Positions 16,907-24,741 of a stretch of DNA of 64,000 bases are shown here, in pieces. The DNA comes from Paragemmobacter amnigenus (GTDB taxonomy: Bacteria > Pseudomonadota > Alphaproteobacteria > Rhodobacterales > Rhodobacteraceae): contig NZ_JAAATX020000002.1 in NCBI RefSeq assembly GCF_009908265.2, positions 1 through 64,000 on the forward strand. The letters are read 5' to 3'. The notes below the pieces were generated by a model that was given only the letters and a program-made list of their open reading frames with translations, had not been told where the DNA came from and made no database searches. The translations under genes were made by a program, and so were the position numbers. The first letter of the stretch is position 1; every line of letters starts with the position of its first letter.

Positions 16907-17425
16907 ATGAAGCAGGAAGCCGAGAATACAAGCTATTCGGACGCATTGAACTTGAAGGCGGCAATTGAAGAGCTTTTGGGGGCCGATGAGTGGTATCGGT
17001 TAAAGGACACCCGATCTGTTGCTAAGTGGAAGGCGTCGTTTCTTCGGGTAATGAATTCGTCAGAGGTAGCTATCCGCGCTACAATAAAAATTACGGATTG
17101 CGATCAACTAGAAAGCTTACGGTCAATAATTGATCAGGGGCGACATGATGTTCGTAAATCCGCATCATTGATTGATGCATTTTCTGCCTTTTCGGCAACT
17201 TTCCTAAGACTTAGCTTTCAGCAACTCGGACACATGCCTAACCGAAAGGGTCGTCGCACCTCGACACGCGCTATTCCGGCACATTGGAAACTGGATACCT
17301 ATCGCAGCGTCCAATATGTTCAGTCTGACATGCAGGCTCTGTGGGTAGAGTATCGAAAAGACGAAAGAGATATTTCGGAGAAAGCTTCCGACCCGAAATT
17401 TCGAAAGCTACATAGGACTGGTTAG
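16907..17425 (+). CDS. Orphan hypothetical protein, low-GC
   Basis: A 172-residue protein of no recognised family, starting MKQEAENTSYSDALNLKAAI. It looks soluble and mostly helical, with a basic patch MPNRKGRRTSTRAIP in the middle and a charged C-terminus. GC is about 42-47% in counted blocks against about 65% around it, and codon use (AAA, TTA, ATA, TCG/TCA mixed) is unlike neighbours, so it was probably acquired. TAGGG lies just before ATG 16907. It begins 14 bases after the rpoD terminator. Function unknown. Confidence 0.75.
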   Translation: MKQEAENTSYSDALNLKAAIEELLGADEWYRLKDTRSVAKWKASFLRVMNSSEVAIRATIKITDCDQLESLRSIIDQGRHDVRKSASLIDAFSAFSATFLRLSFQQLGHMPNRKGRRTSTRAIPAHWKLDTYRSVQYVQSDMQALWVEYRKDERDISEKASDPKFRKLHRTG

Positions 17426-17450
17426 CAGGATTTTGGCGCTTGCCTACCCC

Positions 17451-17654
17451 TCAAACCTCCACCCACCCCACCACACTCTCCGGCACCGCCAGCGGCCCAT
17501 CCTTCCCCATCCCTTCCAGATGGAACGGGATCGCCTCGGCCAGTTCAGCCTTCACAGCCTCGACCGTCTCGCCCGCCGCTACACAGCCGGGCAAATCCGG
17601 CACATAGCCTGAATACCCGTCCCCCGCCTTTTCGATCACCACGGCATAACGCAT
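17451..17654 (-). CDS. hicB: HicB-like antitoxin
   Basis: A 67-residue protein, MRYAVVIEKAGDGYSGYVPD, with the HicB pattern (A.VPDLPGC.A.GET..E....A.EAI.FHLEGM). HicB neutralises the HicA mRNA interferase and often represses its own operon. This short form ends after the partial RNase-H-like fold and has no helix-turn-helix or ribbon-helix-helix tail, so DNA binding is unclear. It starts 1 base after the hicA stop (TGA G ATG). Ends next to the low-GC orphan gene. Confidence 0.88.
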   Translation of the reverse strand: MRYAVVIEKAGDGYSGYVPDLPGCVAAGETVEAVKAELAEAIPFHLEGMGKDGPLAVPESVVGWVEV

Positions 17655-17655
17655 C

Positions 17656-17856
17656 TCAGTGCCCCTTCAGCCCAGCTTGCTTCAAGATAGAATTGAACGT
17701 CCCGGGTGCCAAGTCATCGCTGTCCTTTCCCGCCACCGTAACCCGCCCTGCTTTGACCGGATGCGCGAATTGCCGATGGCTGCCCCGCGTCGCAACCAGA
17801 ACCCAGCCATCCTCGGCCAACATTCGCAGCACGTGGCGTATCTTGACGACGGGCAT
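17656..17856 (-). CDS. hicA: HicA-like toxin (mRNA interferase)
   Basis: A 66-residue double-stranded-RNA-binding-fold toxin predicted to cleave mRNA when not bound by HicB. It shows the catalytic histidine in the GSHRQFAHP motif and the C-terminal PGTFNSILKQAGLK. ATG 17856 is chosen, with GGAGC 6 bases before it; a TTG start at 17871 would add five residues. Typical toxin-first hicAB order. All the key residues seem intact, so the module may be active. Confidence 0.88.
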   Translation of the reverse strand: MPVVKIRHVLRMLAEDGWVLVATRGSHRQFAHPVKAGRVTVAGKDSDDLAPGTFNSILKQAGLKGH

Positions 17857-18023
17857 GGCGGGCTCCGGCAAGGGTCAAGCCATGAACGCCCCTTATCGTT
17901 AAGAAACTCTGAACACCCCCGTTCAACCTCTCCCGATTGCCAACCCGCCCCCACCCCTGCTTTACTTCCCCCATTCCCCGTGCCCTCGCGTCCCCGTGCC
18001 AAACCCCACCACGGAGTCCCCCG

Positions 18024-18416
18024 ATGCCCGCCACCGTCAAGGATATGCTCGCCGCCGCCAATGCGGCCGTCGAAAAGGTCGACCACGCCACCGCACAGGA
18101 CCTCATCGCGCAGGGCGCGCTGCTCCTCGACGTGCGCGACGCGCCCGAACTTGAAACCTCGGGCAAGATCCCCGGCGCGCTCCACGTCTCGCGCGGGATG
18201 CTGGAATTCCGCGCCGATCCTGCCTCGCCCTATCACAACCCCGCCTTCGACCCCGCGCGCCCGATCCTCGTCTATTGCGCGAGCGGAGGCCGCTCGGCCC
18301 TCTCGGGCAAGACTCTGAAGGATATGGGCTACCCCCGCGTCTACAACATCGGCGGCTTCAAGGACTGGGTCGAGGCGGGCGGTCCCGTCGACCATCCCGT
18401 CGACAGCGGCATGTGA
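18024..18416 (+). CDS. Rhodanese-like domain protein
   Basis: A 130-residue single-domain sulfurtransferase fold. After an N-terminal MPATVKDMLAAANAAVEKV helix it has LLLDVRDAPELETSGKIPGA and the active-site loop LVYCASGGRSAL with the catalytic cysteine, ending VYNIGGFKDWVEAGGPV. Likely cytoplasmic. ACGGAG precedes ATG 18024; an in-frame upstream ATG at 17937 adds a proline-rich stretch and is rejected. Persulfide donor and acceptor are unknown. Monocistronic by spacing. Confidence 0.9.
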   Translation: MPATVKDMLAAANAAVEKVDHATAQDLIAQGALLLDVRDAPELETSGKIPGALHVSRGMLEFRADPASPYHNPAFDPARPILVYCASGGRSALSGKTLKDMGYPRVYNIGGFKDWVEAGGPVDHPVDSGM

Positions 18417-18602
18417 TCCGGCCCCGCCTGCCAAAGGTATGCCTGAGTCTCCGCCGCCACACCCCGCGCGCCCTGCATCTGGGGCCGTCAACTTCCCCCT
18501 AGGCGAAACCTCGCCCCCGCCCCTATAGTTTGCGTATCGGACCGGGGGGCAACACTCCGGCATGAGGCAGGCGTAAACATCCAACAAGCAAGGAGGGGGC
18601 CC

Positions 18603-19070
18603 ATGCGCTGCCCGTTCTGCGGCAATATCGACACCCAGGTAAAGGACTCGCGTCCGGCAGAGGATCACGTCTCGATCCGCCGCAGGCGCTTTTGCCCGGC
18701 CTGTGGCGGCCGCTTCACGACCTACGAGCGCGTCCAGTTGCGCGACCTCGTCGTCATCAAATCCTCCGGCAAGCGCGAGGATTTCGACCGCTCGAAACTG
18801 GAACGCTCCATCCGCATCGCGATGCAGAAACGTCCCATCGACCCCGAACGCATCGACCAGATGATCTCGGGCATCGTGCGGCGTCTGGAAAGCCTTGGCG
18901 AAACCGACATATCGTCCAAGGTCATCGGCGAGATCGTGATGGAATCCCTCGCTCGGATCGACACGGTCGCCTATGTGCGCTTCGCATCGGTCTACAAGAA
19001 CTTCCAGGCCGCCGACGATTTCGACAAATTCGTCAGCGAACTGCGCCCCGGCGCAACCCCGGACGAGTGA
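18603..19070 (+). CDS. nrdR: Transcriptional repressor NrdR
   Basis: Zinc-finger/ATP-cone repressor of ribonucleotide reductase genes. The 155-residue protein has the zinc ribbon [18 protein letters not shown]...[17 protein letters not shown] with its four cysteines, followed by the ATP-cone [21 protein letters not shown]. Full length. AAGGAGGGGG precedes ATG 18603. Its stop overlaps the GTG of ribD (GTGA), an order common in proteobacteria. Confidence 0.98.
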   Translation: MRCPFCGNIDTQVKDSRPAEDHVSIRRRRFCPACGGRFTTYERVQLRDLVVIKSSGKREDFDRSKLERSIRIAMQKRPIDPERIDQMISGIVRRLESLGETDISSKVIGEIVMESLARIDTVAYVRFASVYKNFQAADDFDKFVSELRPGATPDE

Positions 19071-20152
19071 CCGACGACGCCCATATGTCCCACGCCCTCG
19101 CGCTGGCCGCGCGGGGGCTTGGCCGCACATGGCCCAATCCGGCGGTGGGTTGCGTGCTGGTCAAGGACGGCCGCATCGTCGGGCGCGGCTGGACGCAACC
19201 GGGCGGGCGGCCCCATGCCGAACGCATGGCGCTGGATCAGGCAGGGCCGCTGGCCGCCGGTGCCACCGCCTATGTCACGCTGGAACCCTGCGCCCATCAC
19301 GGCAAGACCCCCCCCTGCGCCGAGGCGCTGGTCGCCGCCGGCATCGCCCGCGTGGTGACAGCCCAGACCGACCCCGACCCGCGCGTCGCGGGCCGCGGCC
19401 ACGCCATGCTGCGCGCGGCGGGCATCGCCGTGACCGAAGGCATCCTCGAACCCCGCGCCCGCGCGCTGCAGGCGGGCTTCCTCAAACGCGTCACGCAGGG
19501 ACTGCCCTTCGTCACGCTGAAACTCGCGGCCACGCTGGACGGCCGCATCGCCACCCGCACGGGCGAAAGCCGCTGGATCACCGGCCCCGAGGCGCGCCGC
19601 CGCGTGCACCTCATGCGGCTGACCCATGACGCGGTCCTCACCTCCTCGGCCACCGCTCTGACGGACGACCCCGACCTGACCGCCCGCGACATGGGCGCGA
19701 CCCACCAGCCGCTCCGCATCCTGGCTGACGCCCGCCTGCGCGTGCCCGCCACCGCGCGCCTCGGCCAGACCGCAACACGTCACCCCGTCTGGCTCCTCCA
19801 CGGCCCCGACGCCCCCGCCGAGGCCCGCGCCGCATGGTCCATGACCGGCGCCCGCCTCATCACCGCCCCCGCCCACGGCCCGCAGCTCGATCTGACCGGA
19901 ACCTTCCGCCTCCTCGCCGCCGAAGGCCTGACCCGCATCCTGATCGAAGCCGGCGGCGCGCTCGCCGCCGCCCTGATCCGCGCGGGCCTCGTGGACGAAC
20001 TCGCCCTCTTTCAGGCGGGCTGCCTGATCGGCGCCGAAGGCACGCCCGTTCTCGGCCCCCTCGACCTCACCGCACTCAAGGATGCCCCGCGCCCGACCCT
20101 GGTCGAGGCCACGACCTGCGGCCCCGACACCCTCACGCGCTGGGCCTTTTGA
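19067..20152 (+). CDS. ribD: Bifunctional riboflavin biosynthesis deaminase/reductase RibD
   Basis: Catalyses two steps of riboflavin synthesis: deamination of the pyrimidinone and NADPH reduction of its ribosyl chain. The 361-residue protein has the cytidine-deaminase domain with PHAERMAL (His, catalytic Glu) and [12 protein letters not shown] (zinc cysteines), then the reductase domain from about residue 145 ([24 protein letters not shown]). GTG start at 19067 ([20 protein letters not shown]) overlaps nrdR; later genes of the pathway are not in the window. Confidence 0.96.
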   Translation: MTDDAHMSHALALAARGLGRTWPNPAVGCVLVKDGRIVGRGWTQPGGRPHAERMALDQAGPLAAGATAYVTLEPCAHHGKTPPCAEALVAAGIARVVTAQTDPDPRVAGRGHAMLRAAGIAVTEGILEPRARALQAGFLKRVTQGLPFVTLKLAATLDGRIATRTGESRWITGPEARRRVHLMRLTHDAVLTSSATALTDDPDLTARDMGATHQPLRILADARLRVPATARLGQTATRHPVWLLHGPDAPAEARAAWSMTGARLITAPAHGPQLDLTGTFRLLAAEGLTRILIEAGGALAAALIRAGLVDELALFQAGCLIGAEGTPVLGPLDLTALKDAPRPTLVEATTCGPDTLTRWAF

Positions 20153-20172
20153 CCGCCCCGGGTCTTCTCTGT

Positions 20173-20213
20173 CCAAATATCCTCAGGGGGGTCCGGGGGC
20201 AGAATGCCCCCGG
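20173..20213 (-). repeat. Dispersed hairpin element, copy 3
   Basis: On the minus strand CCGGGGG, spacer, CCCCCGG, then ACCCCCCTGAGGATATTTGG. It is nearly identical to 1303-1342 but inverted. It lies between the convergent ribD and gloA genes. Confidence 0.75.
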
Positions 20214-20224
20214 CTCCGCCATCC

Positions 20225-20653
20225 TCACCAATGCCCCGTGCTGGGCATCGACTTCCACGGCTCCACCGGCACCAGCGCGCCGCCCTTCTGCAGCAACTCG
20301 ATCGAGATGTTGTCGGGGCTCCGCACGAAAGCCATCCGCCCGTCGCGCGGCGGGCGGTTGATCACCACGCCATTCGCCTGCAGATGCGCGCAGGTGGCGT
20401 GGATGTCGTCCACCTCATAGGCCAGATGCCCGAAATGGCGGCTGTCGCTCGGCAGCCCGTCATCGCCATCCCAGTTATAGGTCAGCTCCACCGGGCACTC
20501 GGGCTGCCCGGGAGGCGCCATGAACACCAGCGTGAACCGCCCCCCCTCGTTGTCATAGCGCCGCGTCTCCTCCAGCCCCAGCAGCCGGTAGAAGGCAATC
20601 GACTTCTCCAGATCCAGAACCCTCACCATCGTGTGCAGATACCTGATGCCCAT
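20225..20653 (-). CDS. gloA: Lactoylglutathione lyase (glyoxalase I) or close VOC homologue
   Basis: Probably converts the methylglyoxal-glutathione adduct to lactoylglutathione. The 142-residue protein starts [19 protein letters not shown] and has candidate metal ligands in the right order: HTMVRV (His), PVELTYNWD (Glu), HFGHLAYEV (His) and SIELLQ (Glu). The [19 protein letters not shown] and [15 protein letters not shown] segments fit GloA. GGAGG precedes ATG 20653, deciding against the upstream ATG. Convergent with ribD. Confidence 0.9.
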   Translation of the reverse strand: MGIRYLHTMVRVLDLEKSIAFYRLLGLEETRRYDNEGGRFTLVFMAPPGQPECPVELTYNWDGDDGLPSDSRHFGHLAYEVDDIHATCAHLQANGVVINRPPRDGRMAFVRSPDNISIELLQKGGALVPVEPWKSMPSTGHW

Positions 20654-20754
20654 CGCATCCTCCTTTTTCCTGCCCCCACAGTACACAGCCCGTCGCCCCC
20701 GACGCCACCGCAAGATATAGTGGTGGCGCGACTCATTCACCCCAAAGCAGGCAC

Positions 20755-21534
20755 ATGCAGCAATATCACGACGCGCTCCGCACCGTCCTGACCCAGGGCA
20801 TCCCCTCGACCGACCGCACGGGCACCGGCACGATCAGCCATTTCGGCCTGCAAGCCCGCTATCCCCTTGCCGACGGCTTCCCGCTGGTGACGACCAAGAA
20901 GCTGCATGTCAAATCCATCATCCACGAACTCCTGTGGTTCCTGAAGGGCGACACCAACATCGCCTATCTCAAGGAAAACGGGGTCAGCATCTGGGACGAA
21001 TGGGCCGACGGAAACGGCGACCTCGGCCCCGTCTATGGCCGCCAGTGGCGCGATTTCGGGGGCGTGGACCAGATCGAAACGCTGATCGACATGATCCGCC
21101 GCAGCCCCGACTCGCGCCGCCTGATCGTGTCCGCCTGGAACCCGCCGGATGTGCCGCAGATGGCGCTGCCCCCCTGCCATACGATGTGGCAGGTCCGCAT
21201 TCTCGGCGGCAAGCTGCACCTGCAACTCTACCAGCGCAGCGCCGACATGTTCCTCGGCGTGCCCTTCAACATCGCCTCCTACGCGCTGCTCCTCGTCATG
21301 CTGGCCCATGTCACGGGCTATGAGCCGGGGGATTTCATCCACTCCATCGGCGACGCGCATATCTATTCCAACCACATGGAACAGGTGGCAACCCAACTGG
21401 CCCGCAACCCGCGCCCGCTGCCGACACTCCGCATCACGCGCGAGGTGACGTCGATCTTCGACTTCCGGTTCGAGGATTTCGAGATCACGGGCTACGACCC
21501 GCACCCCGCCATCAAGGCGCCGGTGGCCGTATGA
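20755..21534 (+). CDS. thyA: Thymidylate synthase
   Basis: Methylates dUMP to dTMP with methylene-tetrahydrofolate. The 259-residue protein has the catalytic Cys141 in [16 protein letters not shown] near the N-terminus, and the phosphate-binding [20 protein letters not shown]. Length fits the short ThyA class. folA follows after 13 bases, so the two enzymes that make and recycle the folate are co-transcribed. A ThyX alternative is not present in the window. Confidence 0.97.
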   Translation: MQQYHDALRTVLTQGIPSTDRTGTGTISHFGLQARYPLADGFPLVTTKKLHVKSIIHELLWFLKGDTNIAYLKENGVSIWDEWADGNGDLGPVYGRQWRDFGGVDQIETLIDMIRRSPDSRRLIVSAWNPPDVPQMALPPCHTMWQVRILGGKLHLQLYQRSADMFLGVPFNIASYALLLVMLAHVTGYEPGDFIHSIGDAHIYSNHMEQVATQLARNPRPLPTLRITREVTSIFDFRFEDFEITGYDPHPAIKAPVAV

Positions 21535-21547
21535 AGGGGGCCGTCCG

Positions 21548-22021
21548 ATGCTGACCCTGATCGTCGCGCGCGCCCGCAACGGGGCCATCGGCAAGGGCAA
21601 CACCATCCCATGGCACGCGCCCGAAGACCTCGCCGCCTTCCAGCGCGAAACGACGGGCGGCGCCGTCATCATGGGGCGGCGCACATGGGAAAGCCTGCCG
21701 TTCAAGCCATTGAAGAACCGTCTGAACATCGTCGTGTCGCGGGATGCATCGGTGTGGGAGACGGTGGCGCCGTCGCCAGAGGCCGCAGTCGCGATGGCGG
21801 CAGGGGCCGGCTATGCACGCATCTACGGGATCGGCGGTCAGGCGATCTATGACGCGCTGCTGCCCTTGGCCCATCGCCTGCTGGTGACCGAGGTGGATGT
21901 GGAGGTGGAGGGGGCGGATGCCTTCTTCCCCGCGTTTGACGAGGGGGCATGGCGGGTGATCTGGGAGCGCCGGTTGAGGGAGAGCGGGCCGGGCTGCGTG
22001 GTGCGGGAGTGGGTGAGGTAG
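21548..22021 (+). CDS. folA: Dihydrofolate reductase
   Basis: NADPH-dependent reduction of dihydrofolate, regenerating the cofactor used by ThyA. The 157-residue protein has the DHFR pattern LIVARARNGAIGKGNTIPWH with the catalytic acidic region AP.DLAAFQRETTGG, VIMGRRTWESLP and the C-terminal YGIGGQAIYDALLPLAHRL. Length is normal. Downstream, low-GC orphan genes begin only 10 bases later on the other strand. Confidence 0.96.
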   Translation: MLTLIVARARNGAIGKGNTIPWHAPEDLAAFQRETTGGAVIMGRRTWESLPFKPLKNRLNIVVSRDASVWETVAPSPEAAVAMAAGAGYARIYGIGGQAIYDALLPLAHRLLVTEVDVEVEGADAFFPAFDEGAWRVIWERRLRESGPGCVVREWVR

Positions 22022-22031
22022 GGTAATCCAC

Positions 22032-22340
22032 TCACTCGTCTTTGTCCGTGCGCTGTGCGCTTGTCCAAATTGCACCTGCGGCGAAGCCTACCAAAGTTGT
22101 CAGAATCTGCCTTGACCAGTCCCTGGTCGTTTCGTCTGTCGACAGCGCAAGCGACAACATCGAAGCGAGCAATACGGCGGCGATCGTGAGGACGCTAAGC
22201 CAGAGAATTATTCTAGCTTTGTGCCACCTGAACATAACTTTGTATCTGCCATCAAGGCGCTCAAGCTCGCCGTCTCCGTAGATCGGCGCTCTCGACGCTT
22301 CTTGCTCAATGTCAACCTGTTCAACTTCGACTGGCTTCAC
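22032..22340 (-). CDS. Small membrane protein, two predicted helices
   Basis: A 102-residue protein of unknown family. It has an acidic N-terminus (MKPVEVEQVDIEQEASRAP), two hydrophobic stretches at about residues 42-65 (ARIILWLSVLTIAAVLLASM) and 80-93 (ILTTLVGFAAGAIW), and a polar C-terminus TSAQRTDKDE. It lies 20 bases after the ribbon-helix-helix gene on the same strand and the two are probably co-transcribed. GC is lower than the surrounding core genes, which suggests gene transfer. Confidence 0.7.
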   Translation of the reverse strand: MKPVEVEQVDIEQEASRAPIYGDGELERLDGRYKVMFRWHKARIILWLSVLTIAAVLLASMLSLALSTDETTRDWSRQILTTLVGFAAGAIWTSAQRTDKDE

Positions 22341-22360
22341 TTGAGCGCCTCTTGTAATCG

Positions 22361-22594
22361 TTAAAAGTTCACGAATGAACGCTCGCGCCGACGTTCAGGC
22401 GTTTCCTGCCAAGCGCCAACGTTCATTCCTTCTTCGCGTGCGTCCCTAGCCGCGGAAAGCAGTTCGATAGCAAGACGAAACACATCTGCCTTGGTCCGAC
22501 CTGTTTCTTTTGCGATGTTTTCGATTTCGTCCGCCAAGCGTTTGGACACGTCTACTGTGAACCGAAAACGAGCATTCTCGGCTGCGTTGCTCAT
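22361..22594 (-). CDS. Ribbon-helix-helix DNA-binding-like protein
   Basis: A 77-residue protein with a likely ribbon-helix-helix (MetJ/Arc) fold: strand RFRFTVDVSKRLADEIENIA, helix ETGRTKADVFRLAIELL, then a charged tail. Such proteins are antitoxins or repressors. It is transcribed ahead of the two-helix membrane protein gene. AGAGAGG-type ribosome site precedes ATG 22594. Lower GC than neighbours. It could be a repressor of this pair; no known toxin is recognised next to it. Confidence 0.75.
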   Translation of the reverse strand: MSNAAENARFRFTVDVSKRLADEIENIAKETGRTKADVFRLAIELLSAARDAREEGMNVGAWQETPERRRERSFVNF

Positions 22595-22856
22595 GGCTTT
22601 CCTCTCTTAAACTCCCAAACATGTTAGACCTGACATTCTGGCCTCAGGCGACCGCGCTGGCTTGCGGTCTTTGGGGGGAGCTAGGCAAGGCTCCCGAGGA
22701 AGTAGATAGCGTGTCCGGTGTAAAATAGCAATGGCGATTACTGACGGGAGGCGGAAAAAATACAGAAAAAACGCTTGACCAAAAGTCTTGTGACCGCCTA
22801 TTTTGTGGGTTGGGAGGAGCATTTGTACATGCGCACGCTACCTATAGGGGGGTAAC

Positions 22857-23219
22857 ATGAAGGCGACTGTTCTCTCGTCCGTGGATGGATGCGGAGGTTC
22901 AAGGCTATACACGCTCTCAGACGAGGCCGCGTTGACGATGAGTTCGCTTGGTGAAGTTGACCAAGAAGAAATTCGAGACGGCTTCATACGCTTCTATGGA
23001 AAGTTCATGCGTCTCTTGGTGCAAATGGCAATGATGCCGTTTTCGCCCTTGGAGATGAACCTCCGCCTCATTCCATTGGCCCAAGAAAACGTAATCGTTG
23101 ATGTTGGTAACCATGTTCTTGTGTGTGAAATTGACCTGTCGGGTGACGCTCCACATGTAACAATCCGTCGAATAAAGAGTAGAGGGTTGCTTGCCCACTA
23201 TACGTCTCAGGCACTCTGA
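22857..23219 (+). CDS. Orphan hypothetical protein, low-GC
   Basis: A 120-residue soluble protein with no recognised family, starting MKATVLSSVDGCGGSRLYTL. It has an acidic helix DQEEIRDGFIRFYGKFMRLL, a methionine-rich stretch VQMAMMPFSPLEMNLRLIP and predicted beta strands NVIVDVGNHVLVCEIDL. A strong GGGGGG ribosome site is 4 bases before ATG 22857. The 262 bases before it (22595-22856) are AT-rich and hold no supported gene. Codon use differs from the core genome, suggesting acquisition. Confidence 0.7.
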   Translation: MKATVLSSVDGCGGSRLYTLSDEAALTMSSLGEVDQEEIRDGFIRFYGKFMRLLVQMAMMPFSPLEMNLRLIPLAQENVIVDVGNHVLVCEIDLSGDAPHVTIRRIKSRGLLAHYTSQAL

Positions 23220-23270
23220 CAAAGGCTTGATCCGATGCATGAGCGCGAGCGTTTGGCCGTCATCACTAAC

Positions 23271-23579
23271 TTATTGTGCCGGACTAATCATACCCACCCC
23301 CCGCCGCGCCGCCACCGCCAACTCCCACCGCATCTGCAAGCCCATCCAGAACTCCGCCGACGTGCCAAAGGCCGCCGCCAGCCGCAGCGCGGTGTCGCCC
23401 GTGATGTTGCGCCGTCCCGCGACGATTTCGGACACGCGGTTGGCGGGCACGCCGATATGCCGCGCCAGCGCCGCCGCGCTGAGGCCCTTGGGGGCAAGGA
23501 ATTCCTCGGCCAGCACCTCGCCGGGGTGGACGGGGTCCAGCGCGTCAGTGGTAGTCGGTGAGTTCAACGTCTGAAGCAT
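23271..23579 (-). CDS. higA: HigA-type antitoxin (XRE family)
   Basis: A 102-residue addiction-module antidote with PVHPGEVLAEEFLAPKGLS and the helix-turn-helix AAALARHIGVPANRVSEIVA GRRNITGDTALRLAAAFGTS. It should bind the HigB toxin and repress the operon. ATG 23579 has GGAGGG 6 bases upstream; ATG 23585 is too near that site. It overlaps higB by 35 bases. The C-terminal tail (AVAARRGVGMISPAQ) is variable in the family. Confidence 0.9.
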   Translation of the reverse strand: MLQTLNSPTTTDALDPVHPGEVLAEEFLAPKGLSAAALARHIGVPANRVSEIVAGRRNITGDTALRLAAAFGTSAEFWMGLQMRWELAVAARRGVGMISPAQ

Positions 23580-23823
23580 TCCCATCCCTCCAGCGGAAGC
23601 AGAGCCGCCATTGATCATTGACGCGGATGGACCATTGGCCCGCCCGGTCGCCGCGCAGCGCCTCCAGCCGGTTGCCGGGCGGGGCGCGCAGGTCTTCGAC
23701 CCGGATCGCCGCATCCAGCATCGCGAGCTTCCTCAATGCCACCCGCTCCACACCGTGGAACCGCGCCACCCGTTCCAGCCGGAAAAGCCGCTCCGTGTCC
23801 CGATCCGCAAAGCCGAGAATCAT
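23545..23823 (-). CDS. higB: HigB-type toxin (RelE-like mRNA interferase)
   Basis: A 92-residue toxin that in characterised HigBA systems cuts mRNA on the ribosome. It starts MILGFADRDTERLF and has the HigB pattern ALRKLAMLDAA, DLRAPPGNRLEALRGDRAGQ and the C-terminal WSIRVNDQWRLCFRW...V.L.DYH. An alternative ATG at 23841 adds six residues. An inverted repeat lies across the chosen start. Toxin-first order with overlap to higA is typical of this family. Confidence 0.9.
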   Translation of the reverse strand: MILGFADRDTERLFRLERVARFHGVERVALRKLAMLDAAIRVEDLRAPPGNRLEALRGDRAGQWSIRVNDQWRLCFRWRDGNASDVELTDYH

Positions 23824-23836
23824 ACGTTGTACGTAT
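23822..23836. promoter_or_regulatory. Candidate HigA operator
   Basis: Perfect inverted repeat ATACGT TGT ACGTAT at the higB start. Its position fits autorepression by HigA. The 9-mer GTACAACGT from this site recurs at 24368-24376, ahead of the ArsC-like gene. Confidence 0.5.
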
Positions 23837-23941
23837 CCCATACTGACTGCTACCTGTCCATCCACCCTCCCATCCCTTGGTTAACAACCCCTTTCCCCCA
23901 CCGCCCCCCGCGCTACCTGTGCCCCCTAACCGGAGCGCCCC

Positions 23942-24337
23942 ATGCAGATCGCCGTCCTCTACCTGTCCACCGCCGCCGTCTTCCTGATCCTCGACGCGAT
24001 CATGCTGACCCTCGTGATGAAGCCGCTCTTCTCCCGCCATATCGGGCCGCTGATGCTGGACAACATCCGCGCCCTTCCGGCGGCGGCCTTCTACCTTGCC
24101 TATGTGGCGGGGCTGCTCTGGCTCGTTTCGATCCCCGCGCTGCGGACAGGGGCGCCGGTGCTGCTGCCTGCGGCGGTGATCGGGGCCATGGCCTATGGCA
24201 CCTACGAATTCACCTCCTATGCCATCATGAAGGACTGGCACTGGCAGATGGTGGCGACCGATACGCTCTGGGGCACGGTTCTGACGGCGCTGTCGGCCTG
24301 GGCGGGGGTGGCGATCACGCGGGCCGTCACCGGTTAG
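23942..24337 (+). CDS. DUF2177 family membrane protein
   Basis: A 131-residue inner-membrane protein with four hydrophobic helices: MQIAVLYLSTAAVFLILDAI, NIRALPAAAFYLAYVAGLLW, VLLPAAVIGAMAYGTYEFTS and LWGTVLTALSAWAGVAITRA. The LDAIML start, AYGTYEFTSYA and DTLWGTVLT motifs are DUF2177 hallmarks. The function of the family is unknown. It starts the return to core, GC-rich sequence after the islet. Confidence 0.9.
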   Translation: MQIAVLYLSTAAVFLILDAIMLTLVMKPLFSRHIGPLMLDNIRALPAAAFYLAYVAGLLWLVSIPALRTGAPVLLPAAVIGAMAYGTYEFTSYAIMKDWHWQMVATDTLWGTVLTALSAWAGVAITRAVTG

Positions 24338-24417
24338 GAACTGGCCAAGCCGCCGCGCGCTGCGTATGTACAACGTGCGGCACAACCGGCGGCACGGCGA
24401 ACGGCACAGGAAGACCC

Positions 24418-24741
24418 ATGATCCTTTACGGCATCCCCACCTGCGACACCTGCAAGAAGGCCATCCGCGCGCTCGAGGGCGCGGGGCATGACGTCACCTT
24501 CCGCGACATCCGCGCCAATCCCCTGTCCGATGCGGAAATAGCGGAAATCGTGACCGAATTCGGCGACCGCGTGATCAACAAGGCGTCGACCACCTATCGC
24601 GGCTTCAACGATTTCCTGAAAGCCTCCGAGCCCGAGGCGCAGATTGCCGCCCAACCCACGGTGATGAAGCGCCCGCTGATCAAGAACGGGTCCGACTGGC
24701 ACCTTGGCTGGGACGACGCGGTTCAGGCCAAGCTGTTGTAG
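24418..24741 (+). CDS. ArsC/Spx/YffB family thioredoxin-fold protein
   Basis: A 107-residue protein of the ArsC-like family: MILYGIPTCDTCKKAIRALE with a CDTC active-site-like motif, and the C-terminal MKRPLIKNGSDWHLGW segment. It fits the YffB/Spx-like branch better than true arsenate reductases, as there is no arsenic operon. GGAAG precedes ATG 24418. Its stop codon lies inside a 12-bp hairpin stem. Substrate unknown. Confidence 0.85.
   Translation: MILYGIPTCDTCKKAIRALEGAGHDVTFRDIRANPLSDAEIAEIVTEFGDRVINKASTTYRGFNDFLKASEPEAQIAAQPTVMKRPLIKNGSDWHLGWDDAVQAKLL

Noticed and set aside
16872-17856. Prophage or integrative element behind rpoD
   Set aside because: No integrase, tRNA, attachment repeat or phage gene is seen; only one orphan gene and hicAB.
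22607-22822. 71-codon minus-strand ORF
   Set aside because: No ribosome site, no recognisable motif, and it lies in the divergent promoter region of the islet.
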